NCBI RefSeq assembly: GCF_011064595.1
Contig: NZ_JAALJI010000015.1
Coordinates: 62,001 to 126,000, forward strand
DNA: 64,000 bases
From: Paludisphaera soli
Lineage (GTDB): Bacteria; Planctomycetota; Planctomycetia; Isosphaerales; Isosphaeraceae
Direction of reading: 5' to 3'
The notes below the pieces were generated by a model that ran no database searches, was not told where the DNA came from, and worked only from the letters and a program-made list of their open reading frames with translations. Positions 33,715-42,445 of the stretch are shown one piece after another (the stretch's first letter is position 1; each line of letters starts with the position of its first letter). Position numbers and translations under genes: made by a program.

Positions 33715-34346
33715 GTTCCAAGGTCCGGCGGCGTCTGCAACAGGGGGCGGGGTTCCGGCGGCGGGACGCGGCCGAGGGCGAGGCCGAGGGGCCTCGCGTG
33801 CTGCGGGGGCACGCGGCGGTTTTCGGCGAGTCGACGGTCCTCTATCGGGCCAGGGGGTGGGAGGTCCGGGAGGTCATCCGGCCCGGGGCGTTCCGCAACG
33901 CCCTCGCCGAGCGGATGGACGTCCGGGCGCTGATCGACCACAACTCGACGCTGATCCTCGGCCGGACGGCCTCGGGGACGCTGCGGCTCTCCGAGGACGC
34001 TCGCGGCCTGGCGGTCGAGATCGACCCGCCGGACACCCAGGCGGCCCGGGACCTCCTCGTCTCGATCGACCGGGGCGACGTGTCGCAAATGTCGTTCGCG
34101 TTCGTCCCTCGGAAGGGGGGCGAGGTCATCACGACGCGGATGGACGGGGACCTGGAAGTAACGACGGTCGAGCTTATCGACCTCGACCTTTACGACGTGT
34201 CGGCCGTCACCTATCCGCAGTATCCCGGGACCGACATTCGGGCCGGGGGCGAGGCGGCGGACGTCGTCGACAAGGTCAAGGCGGATTGGCTGGCCGAGCC
34301 GGGGCGTGCGGCGTTGTTCGCCGAGCTGGAGCGGCGGGGGGCCTGA
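33711..34346 (+). CDS. Prohead protease, HK97 family (S78)
   Basis: A 211-aa serine protease that matures the capsid by cutting off the scaffold part. The catalytic His is in ALIDHNSTLILGRTASGTL and Ser in DVSQMSFAFVPR, with a third residue in LYDVSAVTYPQYPGTDI. It is coupled to the portal by an ATGA overlap. Next downstream is the capsid gene, whose N-terminal 100 residues are the likely substrate. Confidence 0.92.
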   Translation: MSSKVRRRLQQGAGFRRRDAAEGEAEGPRVLRGHAAVFGESTVLYRARGWEVREVIRPGAFRNALAERMDVRALIDHNSTLILGRTASGTLRLSEDARGLAVEIDPPDTQAARDLLVSIDRGDVSQMSFAFVPRKGGEVITTRMDGDLEVTTVELIDLDLYDVSAVTYPQYPGTDIRAGGEAADVVDKVKADWLAEPGRAALFAELERRGA

Positions 34347-34404
34347 CGGCGGCGGCGTTGCCGGTCCGGGGCGGTGGATTCCTGATAGCTGGGGAGGGTG
34401 AGGT

Positions 34405-35796
34405 ATGACGCTGGCGCAAATGCGGGCGGCTGCGGCCGAGGCTCGTCGTCGGGCCCTGGAGCTGCGTAGCGAGTATCAGGCGGCCGAGGCCCCGACGCCG
34501 GAGATGCGGGCGGCGGTCGACGAGGCGGGGGCGACGGCCCTGCGTCTGCTGAACGAGGCTGACGCCGAGGAGCAACGGTCTCGCCTGTTCGCGGACCTGG
34601 AGTCTCGGGGCTCGGCCAACTTCGTCAACCGTTCGATCGCGGACGGCCGCGACGCGCACGGCGGCGAGCGCGGCCAGGAGGCCGAGTGGCGTTCGCTCGT
34701 CTCCCGGTTCTCGATCCGCCGGGCCCTCTGGGGCGCGGCCGAGCTTCGCGAGAACCGACCTTTCGACGGCGTCGAGTTCGAGGTCTCGCAGGAGCTGCGC
34801 CGCAACTCCGTCGCTCTCCGCTCCCGCCCCGGGGTCTCGATCCCGTGGGACGCTCCGGTCTCGCGGCGGATGTTCCCGAGGGGCTACGACTTCTCGCGGG
34901 TCGAGTATCGCGACCTGACCACCACGACGGGGGCCTCGACGATCCCGACCCTCGTCATGCCGACGATGATCGACCTCCTCCGGGCTCGGCTGGTGCTAAC
35001 CGAGCTGGGCGCGCAGGTCCTGACCGGGATTACCCAGCCGTTCAACCTCTCGCGGCAGAACGCGACGGCGACGATCGCGTGGGTCGGCGAACAGGGCTCG
35101 GCGACGGCCTCGAACCTGGGTACGGACGACGTCCAGTTTCGCGCGAAGACGGTCACGGCGAACACGATCATCTCGCGGAAGTTCCTCTATCAGACGAACA
35201 TGTCGGACGGCGAGACGTTCGCGGTCGACGACCTCATGAAGGCCGTCCAGCAGGGCGTCGAGCGGGCGGCGATCAACGGCTCGGGCTCCTCGAACCAGCC
35301 TCGCGGCGTCCTCCAGACGTCGGGCGTCGGCTCGGTGGCGACGGCCGGGGCGAACGGCGGCCCGATCACCTGGGCCCTGCTGAACGCGATGATCGGCAAG
35401 GTCAACAACGCCAACGCGCCCGACAACGCTCGCGGCTGGCTGACCAACCCCGACGTTCGCACGAAGATGGCGTCGACGCCCCGCGAGGCCGGCTACCCCA
35501 AGTACATCTGGGACGCCGACTCCCGCGACGAGCCGATCGCCTCTTACCGAGCTATGACCACCACGAACGTCCCCAACAACCTCGTCAAGGGCACGTCGGG
35601 GACGACGCTGTCGGCCATGATCTTCGCCGACTGGTCCGAGCTGGTCGTCGCGCTCATGTCGCAACTCGACATCCTCGCCGATCCGTTCTCGCTGGCCCAC
35701 ACCGGCGACATCCGATACGCGATCTTCCAGGACGTCGACATCAACGTCCGGCATCCGGGCTCGTTCTGCATCTGCTCGGACATCTCGACCGTCTGA
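34405..35796 (+). CDS. Major capsid protein, HK97 fold
   Basis: A 463-aa capsid subunit. The first 110 or so residues are a charged helical delta/scaffold domain (AAAEARRRALELRSEYQAAE) to be removed by the adjacent protease. The mature part carries HK97 hallmarks: E-loop and spine (TASNLGTDDVQFRAKTVTAN, TIISRKFLYQTNMSDGETFA), the GSGSSNQPRGVLQ segment, and a P-domain with WSELVVALMSQLDILADPF and FQDVDINVRHPGSFCI. The ATG follows GGGGAGGGTGAGGT. Confidence 0.95.
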   Translation: MTLAQMRAAAAEARRRALELRSEYQAAEAPTPEMRAAVDEAGATALRLLNEADAEEQRSRLFADLESRGSANFVNRSIADGRDAHGGERGQEAEWRSLVSRFSIRRALWGAAELRENRPFDGVEFEVSQELRRNSVALRSRPGVSIPWDAPVSRRMFPRGYDFSRVEYRDLTTTTGASTIPTLVMPTMIDLLRARLVLTELGAQVLTGITQPFNLSRQNATATIAWVGEQGSATASNLGTDDVQFRAKTVTANTIISRKFLYQTNMSDGETFAVDDLMKAVQQGVERAAINGSGSSNQPRGVLQTSGVGSVATAGANGGPITWALLNAMIGKVNNANAPDNARGWLTNPDVRTKMASTPREAGYPKYIWDADSRDEPIASYRAMTTTNVPNNLVKGTSGTTLSAMIFADWSELVVALMSQLDILADPFSLAHTGDIRYAIFQDVDINVRHPGSFCICSDISTV

Positions 35797-35888
35797 TCCT
35801 CGCGGCCCCGGGCGTTCCGGGTTCTCGGCACTGAGCGGGGCGGGCCTCGCGCCCGCCCCGCGTTCGGCAAGGCATGGGAGTGCGGTTC

Positions 35889-36245
35889 ATGGGTCAGCGT
35901 TTTGAGCAAGTGCGGATGCTTCGGGCCCGGCTCGTGGGCGACGTCAACCGCGAGGTCGGCGACGTCGTCGAGCTGGAAGAACAGGCGGCCGAGCATTTCG
36001 TCCACTACAAAGACGCGGAGTACCTCCGCGAGGTCCCCGAGGTCGTCGGCGGCGACGACGAGGCGAACGACGAGGCGGTCCGGTCCATCCTCTCGGCCGT
36101 GGCTGACGGCTCGCAGGACCGGCCGGTCGGCGATCCCGGGCCGGAAGGCGAGCCGGGGCCGGCGGACGCTCCTGCGGCCGCCGAGGCGGCTCCTGCGGCC
36201 ACCGAGGCGGCCGGGCGTCGCGGGCAACGGCTGCCGGCTCGCTGA
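35889..36245 (+). CDS. Small head-associated protein
   Basis: A 118-aa protein from ATG 35889 (GGGAG nine bases upstream; ATG 35874 is an alternative). A short folded part (LRARLVGDVNREVGDVVELE, ending FVHYKDAEYLREV) resembles small head-decoration or connector proteins, which sit just after the capsid gene. The tail is Ala/Pro-rich and acidic. Specific role unproven. Confidence 0.55.
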   Translation: MGQRFEQVRMLRARLVGDVNREVGDVVELEEQAAEHFVHYKDAEYLREVPEVVGGDDEANDEAVRSILSAVADGSQDRPVGDPGPEGEPGPADAPAAAEAAPAATEAAGRRGQRLPAR

Positions 36246-36307
36246 GGCCGGGCGGGGCCGGGCGTTCCGGCCTCCTGATCGAGGGCGTCTGACGGGGAGG
36301 GCGGTTC

Positions 36308-36505
36308 ATGCCGCGAATCGAGTTCACGGGCGGGGCCTGGGTGCAAGGCCGGGAGTTCAAGCGGGGCCAGTCGGCCGAGCTGCCGGACGCGGTCGCGGCC
36401 GACGTCGTCAAGTCGGGGGTCGGGCGGATCGCGGCCGAGGCCCCTCGCCAGGCCGTCGCGACGGCCCCGGCCGAGGCTCGGAAGGCCGTCAAGCTGGGGG
36501 GCTGA
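36308..36505 (+). CDS. Small head-associated protein
   Basis: A 65-aa protein using the same GAGGGCGGTTC leader as other late genes here. RIEFTGGAWVQGREFKRGQS followed by AELPDAVAADVVKSG is a small beta-hairpin-plus-helix domain similar in pattern to the preceding protein, so the two may be related. It may decorate or plug the head. Function unproven. Confidence 0.5.
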   Translation: MPRIEFTGGAWVQGREFKRGQSAELPDAVAADVVKSGVGRIAAEAPRQAVATAPAEARKAVKLGG

Positions 36506-36508
36506 TCC

Positions 36509-37087
36509 TTGGAAACGATCGTCGTGGTCGGGCCGGCGGCCGAGCCGGTGACGCTGGAGCAACTCAAACGGCATGCTCGGCTGCCGCTCGACCTCGACGA
36601 CGAGGACGAGGAAATCCTCGGGTACGGCAAGGCGGCTCGGCGGCTCGTCGAGAAGCGGACGGCTTTGCGGTTCATCAATCAGACGCTGGCGACGACGTTC
36701 GAGGCGTTCCCGGACTGCGGCGAGCCGCTGCGGCTGCCGTGGGCCCCGGTGCGGTCGCTGGTCGCGGTGACGTATCGCGACGAGGCCGGGGCCGAGGCGA
36801 CGCTCGATCCGGCGGCCTATCGACTCGCGGGCCGGACGCCGGGCGAGGTCCGGCTCGTCGACGTCGGCGGCCGGTGGCCTGACGGCTGCGAGGTCCGGGT
36901 CGAGTACGTCGCGGGCTACGGCGACGGGCCCGGCGACGTTCCCGAGGACGCGGGGCTCGCCCTCATGATCGTGGCCGGGCTCTGGTACGACCGACGTCTG
37001 CCGGTCGCCGCGGGCTCGATGGCGAATGTTCCGCTACACGTCAAAGACCTTATCGACGGGCTGCGGTGGGGGGCGTTCCCGCGATGA
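36509..37087 (+). CDS. Head-tail connector (gp6-like / phiE125 gp8 family)
   Basis: A 192-aa protein from TTG 36509. The N-terminal PVTLEQLKRHARLPLDLDDE is the standard opening of HK97 gp6-type adaptors. It is followed by WAPVRSLVAVTYRDEAG and the hairpin CEVRVEYVAGYGDGPGDVPE with helix LALMIVAGLWYDRR. These form the ring below the portal. The gene overlaps the next start by 4 bp. Confidence 0.85.
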   Translation: METIVVVGPAAEPVTLEQLKRHARLPLDLDDEDEEILGYGKAARRLVEKRTALRFINQTLATTFEAFPDCGEPLRLPWAPVRSLVAVTYRDEAGAEATLDPAAYRLAGRTPGEVRLVDVGGRWPDGCEVRVEYVAGYGDGPGDVPEDAGLALMIVAGLWYDRRLPVAAGSMANVPLHVKDLIDGLRWGAFPR

Positions 37088-37419
37088 TCGACCCGGGCTT
37101 GATGCGCGACCTCTGCTCCTATGAGGAGCCGGTCGAGACGGGGCCTCGCGACCTCATGGGCAAGCCGGTCTTGGCCTGGGTCGAGCGGTTCCGGTTCCGG
37201 GCCCGGGTCCGCGAGAAGCCGGGCGAGGAGGTCGAGGATGCGGCGAAACGGCTCGCGAAACGGCCGGTCCTGCTGGACTGCCGGTTCCGGGCCGGATTCG
37301 CGGCCGTGGGGCGGGTCCGGCTCCTCCCCTCCGGCCGGACGCTGCAAATCGTCTCGACGACGGACGCGGACGGGCGGCGGGAATGGCTGGAAATCGCTTG
37401 CATCGAAAGGTTGGGATGA
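37084..37419 (+). CDS. Head-tail joining protein (head closure, H_T_join family)
   Basis: A 111-aa protein. The start [20 protein letters not shown] and the strands [18 protein letters not shown] and [20 protein letters not shown] follow the phage head-tail adaptor family (SPP1 gp16/HK97 gp7-like), small beta-barrels that close the head. The place after the gp6-like adaptor is canonical. Confidence 0.82.
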   Translation: MIDPGLMRDLCSYEEPVETGPRDLMGKPVLAWVERFRFRARVREKPGEEVEDAAKRLAKRPVLLDCRFRAGFAAVGRVRLLPSGRTLQIVSTTDADGRREWLEIACIERLG

Positions 37420-37423
37420 GTCG

Positions 37424-38821
37424 ATGCCGAGTCCGAATCTCTTCCTGAACGACGCTCGCGGCTCGGTCGTCGCGGCCCGATCCGAGGGCGGCGGCCTCCT
37501 CCAGCTCGACGACGCGTCCGGGTTCGGCTCGCCGACGCCGGACCTCTGGGCGAAGGTCTCGATCCTCCGGGCGGGGCGGCTGGTCACGATCCTCCGCGCG
37601 ACGGGCCGGTCGGGGAACGTGCTCACGATCGCGGGGACGGCGGACGGCGAGGCCGACGCGACGGTCCTGCCCTCCGACGTCGCGCTCGTGGGCTGGACGA
37701 AGGGCGACGCGGACGGGGTCCATGCGAGGATCGACGCGGCGACGGCCCTGGTCGCCTCGGTCGAGGTCGACGACGGGCCGACGATCGTCCTCGATTGGGC
37801 GGCCTCGCCGACGCAACGCGTCGTCCTCGGCGGGAATCGCGAGGTCGAGTTCGACGGCGTCGAGGACGGGCGGTCCCTCTTTCTCCTCCTCGTCCAGGAC
37901 GCGACGGGCGGACGCGTCCCGGACTGGCCGCCGGGCCTGCTCTGGCTGACTCCGGGCGGCGTCCCGCACGTCCCGGTCGGCGATCCGGGCTCGACGTCCG
38001 TCTACAGCTTCGTCGCCACGGCGGCGGGCGTGTTCGCGATCGTCGGCGGCGACGACGTCTCCAGCCTCGTCGGGCCGCAGGGCGAGCCGGGCGAGCCGGG
38101 GGCGACGGGGCCGCAGGGTCCGCCGGGCGAGCCGGGGGCGACGGGGGCGCAGGGCGAGCCGGGGCCGCAGGGCGAGCCGGGGCCGCAAGGCGAGCCGGGG
38201 GCGGCCGGGACTCCGGGCGCCACGGGTCCGGCCGGGCCCGGAGTGCCGGCGGGCGGGACGACGGGGCAGGTCCTCAAGAAAGCCTCGTCGACCGACTACG
38301 CCACGGTCTGGGGCGACGAGGCGGGGGGCGGTGGCACCGGCGACGTCACGCTCGAAGGCGCGCAGACGCTCGAAGACAAGAGTTTTCAGGCGTCGGGCTC
38401 GGGCGACGCACTCGCGATCCTCGATACCCTCGGCCTCGCGGCCTCCGGGTACGACGCGGACGGGTACGGCGGCGACTACTCGTTCTCGTTCCGGCTCGGG
38501 GTTCGGGTCGACGTCGTGAACGGTACGGCGGTGACGGGGGGTAAGACGGCGGGATGCGTCGGCAAGATCCGCGAAATCCTGTTTCGGGCCGGGGTCAACG
38601 GGCCGGCCGGGGGCTGCGTCGTGGCGGTCTTGCGGGACGGATCTTCGATCGGCACGAAGACGATCAACCCCTCGTCGACGTCGCAAGTCGTGATGACGGC
38701 GGCCGAGATGTCGTCGCTGACGTTCGGCAAGTCGACGCGTTTCGATTTCACGATCTCGGGCGCCGGCACCGGCCTCCAGGATCTTGAAATCGACATCAAG
38801 CATTCGAGAAAGAATCGCTGA
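37424..38821 (+). CDS. Collagen-like fibre/structural protein
   Basis: A 465-aa virion protein. Residues 1-200 are beta-rich ([20 protein letters not shown]). About residues 215-280 are Gly-X-Y triplets ([13 protein letters not shown] and similar), forming a collagen-like triple helix. A C-terminal receptor-like beta domain follows ([19 protein letters not shown] at the end), after a [11 protein letters not shown] segment typical of tail-fibre linkers. It probably forms trimers. Its position inside the connector block rather than after the tape measure is unusual. Confidence 0.7.
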   Translation: MPSPNLFLNDARGSVVAARSEGGGLLQLDDASGFGSPTPDLWAKVSILRAGRLVTILRATGRSGNVLTIAGTADGEADATVLPSDVALVGWTKGDADGVHARIDAATALVASVEVDDGPTIVLDWAASPTQRVVLGGNREVEFDGVEDGRSLFLLLVQDATGGRVPDWPPGLLWLTPGGVPHVPVGDPGSTSVYSFVATAAGVFAIVGGDDVSSLVGPQGEPGEPGATGPQGPPGEPGATGAQGEPGPQGEPGPQGEPGAAGTPGATGPAGPGVPAGGTTGQVLKKASSTDYATVWGDEAGGGGTGDVTLEGAQTLEDKSFQASGSGDALAILDTLGLAASGYDADGYGGDYSFSFRLGVRVDVVNGTAVTGGKTAGCVGKIREILFRAGVNGPAGGCVVAVLRDGSSIGTKTINPSSTSQVVMTAAEMSSLTFGKSTRFDFTISGAGTGLQDLEIDIKHSRKNR

Positions 38822-39396
38822 TGCCTGCGAGTTTCATCGGTCGCAACACGGTGCGGCAAGGCTATTGGAGCGGCCAGTATGGGCGAGACGGCTATCACGT
38901 CCTCGCCGGCTCGACTTACTCGGTCCTCCCGTCCTACGTCTCATCGGTGGCCCACGCCAACACCGGCGGCGGCGGGTTCTTCAGCTGGGCGGCCGGCGAC
39001 TCGAATGCGAGGGCGATCCGGCGGCCCCCTCCGGCCGATCAGTCGACCGGGGACCGATACGCGTACTTCGGCAACACCACTGTAACGGTCACTGTCACGC
39101 TCGCCGACACGACGCCTCGCGTGTTCTCGGCCTACTTCCTGGACCCGGAATCGGGCTCCCGTTCTCAGACGGTCGAGATCCTGTCGTCTTCCGACGTGGT
39201 GCTCGACGCGGCCCGCGCGATGTCGAGCTTCACCGGCGGCCTTTATTACACCTGGCTCGTCAACGAGTCGTTCAAGCTGAGGCTCACCAAGACGGGCAGT
39301 TTCAACGCGGTGTATTCGAGCCTCTTCTTCGATCCGCACCATCGCAATCTCGCCGGCTCGCTCCCCTCGAACGGTTTCGGCAACTTCGCCTTTTGA
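38821..39396 (+). CDS. Virion-associated hypothetical protein
   Basis: A 191-aa beta-rich protein whose ATG shares one base with the previous stop. FGNTTVTVTVTLADTTPRVF and LRLTKTGSFNAVYSSLFFD suggest a jelly-roll-like or carbohydrate-binding fold, as in fibre tips. It may pair with the collagen-like fibre. No family is recognised. Confidence 0.55.
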   Translation: MPASFIGRNTVRQGYWSGQYGRDGYHVLAGSTYSVLPSYVSSVAHANTGGGGFFSWAAGDSNARAIRRPPPADQSTGDRYAYFGNTTVTVTVTLADTTPRVFSAYFLDPESGSRSQTVEILSSSDVVLDAARAMSSFTGGLYYTWLVNESFKLRLTKTGSFNAVYSSLFFDPHHRNLAGSLPSNGFGNFAF

Positions 39397-39411
39397 TCGG
39401 AGTCTCAAACC

Positions 39412-39897
39412 GTGCCTCTAGTCGGTCCCTACGTCGATCCGCGGAGCGGGGCGACTTTGCCGGCGGCTTACGCGGTCTGCAACCTGCTGCCGCTGAACTT
39501 CCGCAACTACACGGCGGCGATGGTCTATGACGTGTACGCGTCGGCGCAGGCCTGCTACTCGGGGAGGCCGGCGGTCGCGACGGTGGTCTATCCGATCGCG
39601 GCCGGGCCGACGCCGGGCGTCTACGGCCAGGCCGAACAACTGACGCCCTACGTCCCGCCGACGTACGGCGAGCCGGACCCGGAGACGGGCGAGGCGGTCG
39701 AGCTGTCTCCGGCGGTCGAGCCGACTTTCGGCCCGGCTCCGGTCCTGCGGGCTCCGCTCGTCGGCCTGGTCGAGTTCGTCGGCTCGCATCCGGCCCTCTT
39801 CGGCCAGCTCCGCGAGGCGGTCGACGGCGAGGCGGTCAAACAACCCGAGTTCACGGGCTGGGCGATCGTGCCGTCGCCTTTCGAGCAAGGGGGCTGA
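39412..39897 (+). CDS. Virion-associated hypothetical protein
   Basis: A 161-aa protein from GTG 39412. Pro-rich segments (YVPPTYGEPDPETGEAVELS) alternate with short helices (GSHPALFGQLREAVDGEAV). No family is recognised. The place between fibre and tail genes suggests a virion part or fibre-assembly factor. Confidence 0.5.
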   Translation: MPLVGPYVDPRSGATLPAAYAVCNLLPLNFRNYTAAMVYDVYASAQACYSGRPAVATVVYPIAAGPTPGVYGQAEQLTPYVPPTYGEPDPETGEAVELSPAVEPTFGPAPVLRAPLVGLVEFVGSHPALFGQLREAVDGEAVKQPEFTGWAIVPSPFEQGG

Positions 39898-39900
39898 TCC

Positions 39901-40389
39901 ATGTTCGCGGGGTTCGCGTTCGCTACGGGCCCGTTCGCGGGCCTCGCCGATTGGTCGGGGCCGACGCCGGACCCGGGCCCGACGACGCTGCGGCAGGCCG
40001 TGCGGCGGCTCCTGCTCGACGCCCCGGCGGTCGCGGCCCTCGTGGGGTCGCGGGTGGCGTTCGCGGGCTCGGGGCGGTCCGACGCCTATCCTCGGATCAC
40101 CTATCTGTGTCCGGCGTTGACGGCCGGTCGCGACCTCGACGGGCCGGACGGCACGGCCGAGGCTCGGGTCCGGGTCTCGTGCTGGTCGGACGATCCGATC
40201 GAGGCCGAGGCCGTCGGCCTCGCGGTCACTGAATCCCTCGACGGGCTCGGCCCGGTCTGGGTGGGCTCGATCTTCGTCGCCGACGTCGCGTACCTCCGGG
40301 AGTACGACCTCCCGGAATACGAGGGCGACGGCGGCGACGCGCAGACCTATCAACTCATCGTCGACTTTGAATTCGATCTCCGGGGCTGA
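39901..40389 (+). CDS. Tail terminator/completion protein (DUF3168-like)
   Basis: A 162-aa protein. TTLRQAVRRLLLDAPAVAAL then GSRVAFAGSGRSDAYPRITY, RVRVSCWSDDPIEAEAVGLA and the terminal YQLIVDFEFDLRG match the pattern of DUF3168/HK97 gp10-neighbour tail terminators, which cap the tail tube. It directly precedes the tail-tube gene as expected. Confidence 0.72.
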   Translation: MFAGFAFATGPFAGLADWSGPTPDPGPTTLRQAVRRLLLDAPAVAALVGSRVAFAGSGRSDAYPRITYLCPALTAGRDLDGPDGTAEARVRVSCWSDDPIEAEAVGLAVTESLDGLGPVWVGSIFVADVAYLREYDLPEYEGDGGDAQTYQLIVDFEFDLRG

Positions 40390-40403
40390 GGAGGGGCGGC
40401 GGA

Positions 40404-40832
40404 ATGGCTCGTTTGAAGTGCAAGGGCATGACGTTCTCGGTCGACAAGGTCGGCACGGGTACGACGTTCACCAAGATCCCGCAGGTCCATTCGATCTCGG
40501 GGCCCTCCAAGTCAGTCGGCACGATCGACGACACGGACCTCGATTCCGTGGCCGAGGAGATGTCTCCGGGGCTGACGGCCTCCGGCGAGATCGCGGTCGA
40601 GATGCGTTTCGACCCGGCGAACACCGATCACGCGTACCTCGACACCTGGACCGACGCTCCGACGATCAAAAAGGTGCAAGTCTCGGTCCCGACGTCCCCG
40701 GCGACGCTGTACACGGTCGACGCGTTCCCGGTGGGGCTCGACCGGCCGGGCGGGGCGAATCAGGACGCCTACATGGCGACGTTCACCCTCCAGGCCACGG
40801 GGCCCTGGGTCAAGACGACGGCGACGCCCTGA
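40404..40832 (+). CDS. Major tail tube protein
   Basis: A 142-aa tube subunit. The opening VHSISGPSKSVGTIDDTDLD, then EEMSPGLTASGEIAVEMRFD and TFTLQATGPWVKTT, is the pattern of lambda gpV/HK97-type tail tubes (an IDxTxLDS-like motif). It stacks as hexameric rings around the tape measure. Length is normal for the family. Confidence 0.82.
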   Translation: MARLKCKGMTFSVDKVGTGTTFTKIPQVHSISGPSKSVGTIDDTDLDSVAEEMSPGLTASGEIAVEMRFDPANTDHAYLDTWTDAPTIKKVQVSVPTSPATLYTVDAFPVGLDRPGGANQDAYMATFTLQATGPWVKTTATP

Positions 40833-40898
40833 TCGGGCGAACGCACAAGCGTCAATTGATGGTTTAAGCTCTGGTTTCGATTTCGGGGAGGGCGGCGG

Positions 40899-41249
40899 AT
40901 GGGTTGCTTGTCGCGGTCGGATTTCTTCAAGGCGGTGGAGCCTCGGCGCGAGCGGGTCGAGGTCCCGGCCCTCGGCGGGTACGTCAACGTCCGGCAGGTT
41001 ACGGCCGGCGAGGTCGACGAGCTGGAGTCGCGGATGTCGCGGCTCTCGCGTCGCGAGCGGCGCCGGCAGTCGCGGGCGCGTACGGTGGCGATGGTGGCGG
41101 TCGACGACGCGGGCTCGCCGCTGTTCGGCGAGGACGACGTCGAGTCCCTCGCCGATCGGCCGGTCGCCGAGCTGGAGCCGATCCTCCGGGCCCACATCAA
41201 GCTCAACACGGTCTCGACCGAGGAGGCCGACGAGCTGGGAAAAGGCTGA
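40899..41249 (+). CDS. Tail assembly chaperone (G-type protein)
   Basis: A 116-aa chaperone that coats the tape-measure protein during tail assembly. The core VRQVTAGEVDELESRMSRLS with PVAELEPILRAHIKLN fits the TAC family. It ends at TGA 41247-41249 just after GGGAAAA, where a -1 slip gives the longer G-T product described in the next entry. The short form should be the major product. Confidence 0.8.
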   Translation: MGCLSRSDFFKAVEPRRERVEVPALGGYVNVRQVTAGEVDELESRMSRLSRRERRRQSRARTVAMVAVDDAGSPLFGEDDVESLADRPVAELEPILRAHIKLNTVSTEEADELGKG

Positions 41250-41557
41250 GGACGCGCCAGGCGGCCCGCGAGCCTTTCGAGATGGCCCTCGACCTCGGCT
41301 TGACGCTGGCCGAGGTCGAGGGCATGCCGGCCCGCGAGCGGGCGCGGTGGCGCGTCTATTTCCGGCATCGGCCGAGGTTCGACCCGTGGTGGGCGATGTC
41401 GCGGCTCGGCGTGGCGCTGTTCGAGGCGTTCGGCGCTAAGGCGACGATCGAACAGTTTTATCCGAAGGTCGAGGTCGTCAAGCGGCGTCGGCGTCGCTCG
41501 CTCAAGCCGGAAGACGCGGCGAGGGCGTTCGAGTCCATGTTCGGCGTCGGGGGGTGA
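41237..41557 (+). CDS. T domain of the G-T frameshift fusion
   Basis: This frame has no useful start of its own and is reached by a -1 shift at GGGAAAA (41237-41243; zero frame CTG GGA AAA GGC TGA, shifted frame AGG CTG AGG). It adds about 104 residues (EPFEMALDLGLTLAEVEGMP, FDPWWAMSRLGVALFEAFGA), like lambda gpT, which recruits tail tube subunits. The G-T product thus spans 40899-41557. Slippery site and geometry match lambda's GGGAAAG. Confidence 0.85.
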   Translation, partial: GKRLRTRQAAREPFEMALDLGLTLAEVEGMPARERARWRVYFRHRPRFDPWWAMSRLGVALFEAFGAKATIEQFYPKVEVVKRRRRRSLKPEDAARAFESMFGVGG

Positions 41558-41560
41558 CTC

Positions 41561-42445
41561 GTGGCGAGACGGGCCGGCGGTGGGCGGGGGATCAGCCTGA
41601 ACGTCGACGGCGACGTCGAGTTGATTCGGGCCCTCTCCTCCGTCGCCAAGGGGGTTCAAAAACGCGTCCTCCGGCGTGCGACGCGGGCGGGCATGGACGT
41701 GGTGACGCGGCTGGCTCGCCAGTTCGCGCCGGTCCTCACGGGCCGGCTGCGCGCGGCTATCAAGACGGTCGACGCGAACTCTCGCGGCCCGTGGCGGGTG
41801 CGGACCGAGACGCGGGTCGGGGCCGGCGACTTCAAGGGCGTCACGTTCTACGCGGCTATCGTCGAATTCGGCTCGAAGCGGTCGCGGCCCCGGCCTTACC
41901 TCACTCCGGCTTTCGAGTCGGGCAAGGGCGACGCGCTGAGGATCGCACGGGCCGAAATCCTCGACGGGGTCGAGGCCGAAATCTACGCGGCGGCGTTCCG
42001 GCGGACGGGCCTGGGGCGGATCGTGGCGCGGGCCGAGCGGGCGGCGGGCCGGGCGTCGAGGACGGCCTCGCGGGCGGCCAGGCGGGGCCGCAAGGCGGCC
42101 AGGGCGGCGGGCCGGTCGGCGAGGCGGACGCGGAAGCGGGCGACGAAGGCGGCCAAGCGGACGCGGCGGACGGTCAAGCGGGCCTCGAAGCGGCTGGGGC
42201 GGTCGGCCTCTCGGGTGCGGAAGCGGGCGACGCGCGCCACGAAGCGGCTCAAGCGGACCTCGACGAGGCGGACGCGGTCGGCGAGGCGTGCGGCCAAGCG
42301 GACGACGAAGCGGCTCGGTCGGACCTCGGCCAGGGCCGCGAAGCGGCTCAAGCGGACCTCGACGAAGGCGACGAAGCGGCTCCGCAAGTGGCTGCGGAAG
42401 GCCCTCCGGCCCTCGCGGCGGCGGCGTAGGCGAAAGGGGCCTTGA
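41561..42445 (+). CDS. HK97 gp10-like tail protein with histone-like Lys/Arg tail
   Basis: A 294-aa protein from GTG 41561. Residues 1-145 are a normal gp10-type tail-completion domain: VQKRVLRRATRAGMDVVTRL, FAPVLTGRLRAAIKT, the FYAAIVEFGSKRSRPRPYLT motif and PAFESGKGDALRIARAEI. The remaining 150 residues are Lys/Arg/Ala/Thr repeats (KRATKAAKRTRRTVKRAS, ATKRLKRTSTRRTRSARR) like the tail of histone H1. Such an extension is unusual for the family, which is normally about half this length. It may bind DNA or be cleaved. Stop and next start share one base. Confidence 0.75.
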   Translation: MARRAGGGRGISLNVDGDVELIRALSSVAKGVQKRVLRRATRAGMDVVTRLARQFAPVLTGRLRAAIKTVDANSRGPWRVRTETRVGAGDFKGVTFYAAIVEFGSKRSRPRPYLTPAFESGKGDALRIARAEILDGVEAEIYAAAFRRTGLGRIVARAERAAGRASRTASRAARRGRKAARAAGRSARRTRKRATKAAKRTRRTVKRASKRLGRSASRVRKRATRATKRLKRTSTRRTRSARRAAKRTTKRLGRTSARAAKRLKRTSTKATKRLRKWLRKALRPSRRRRRRKGP

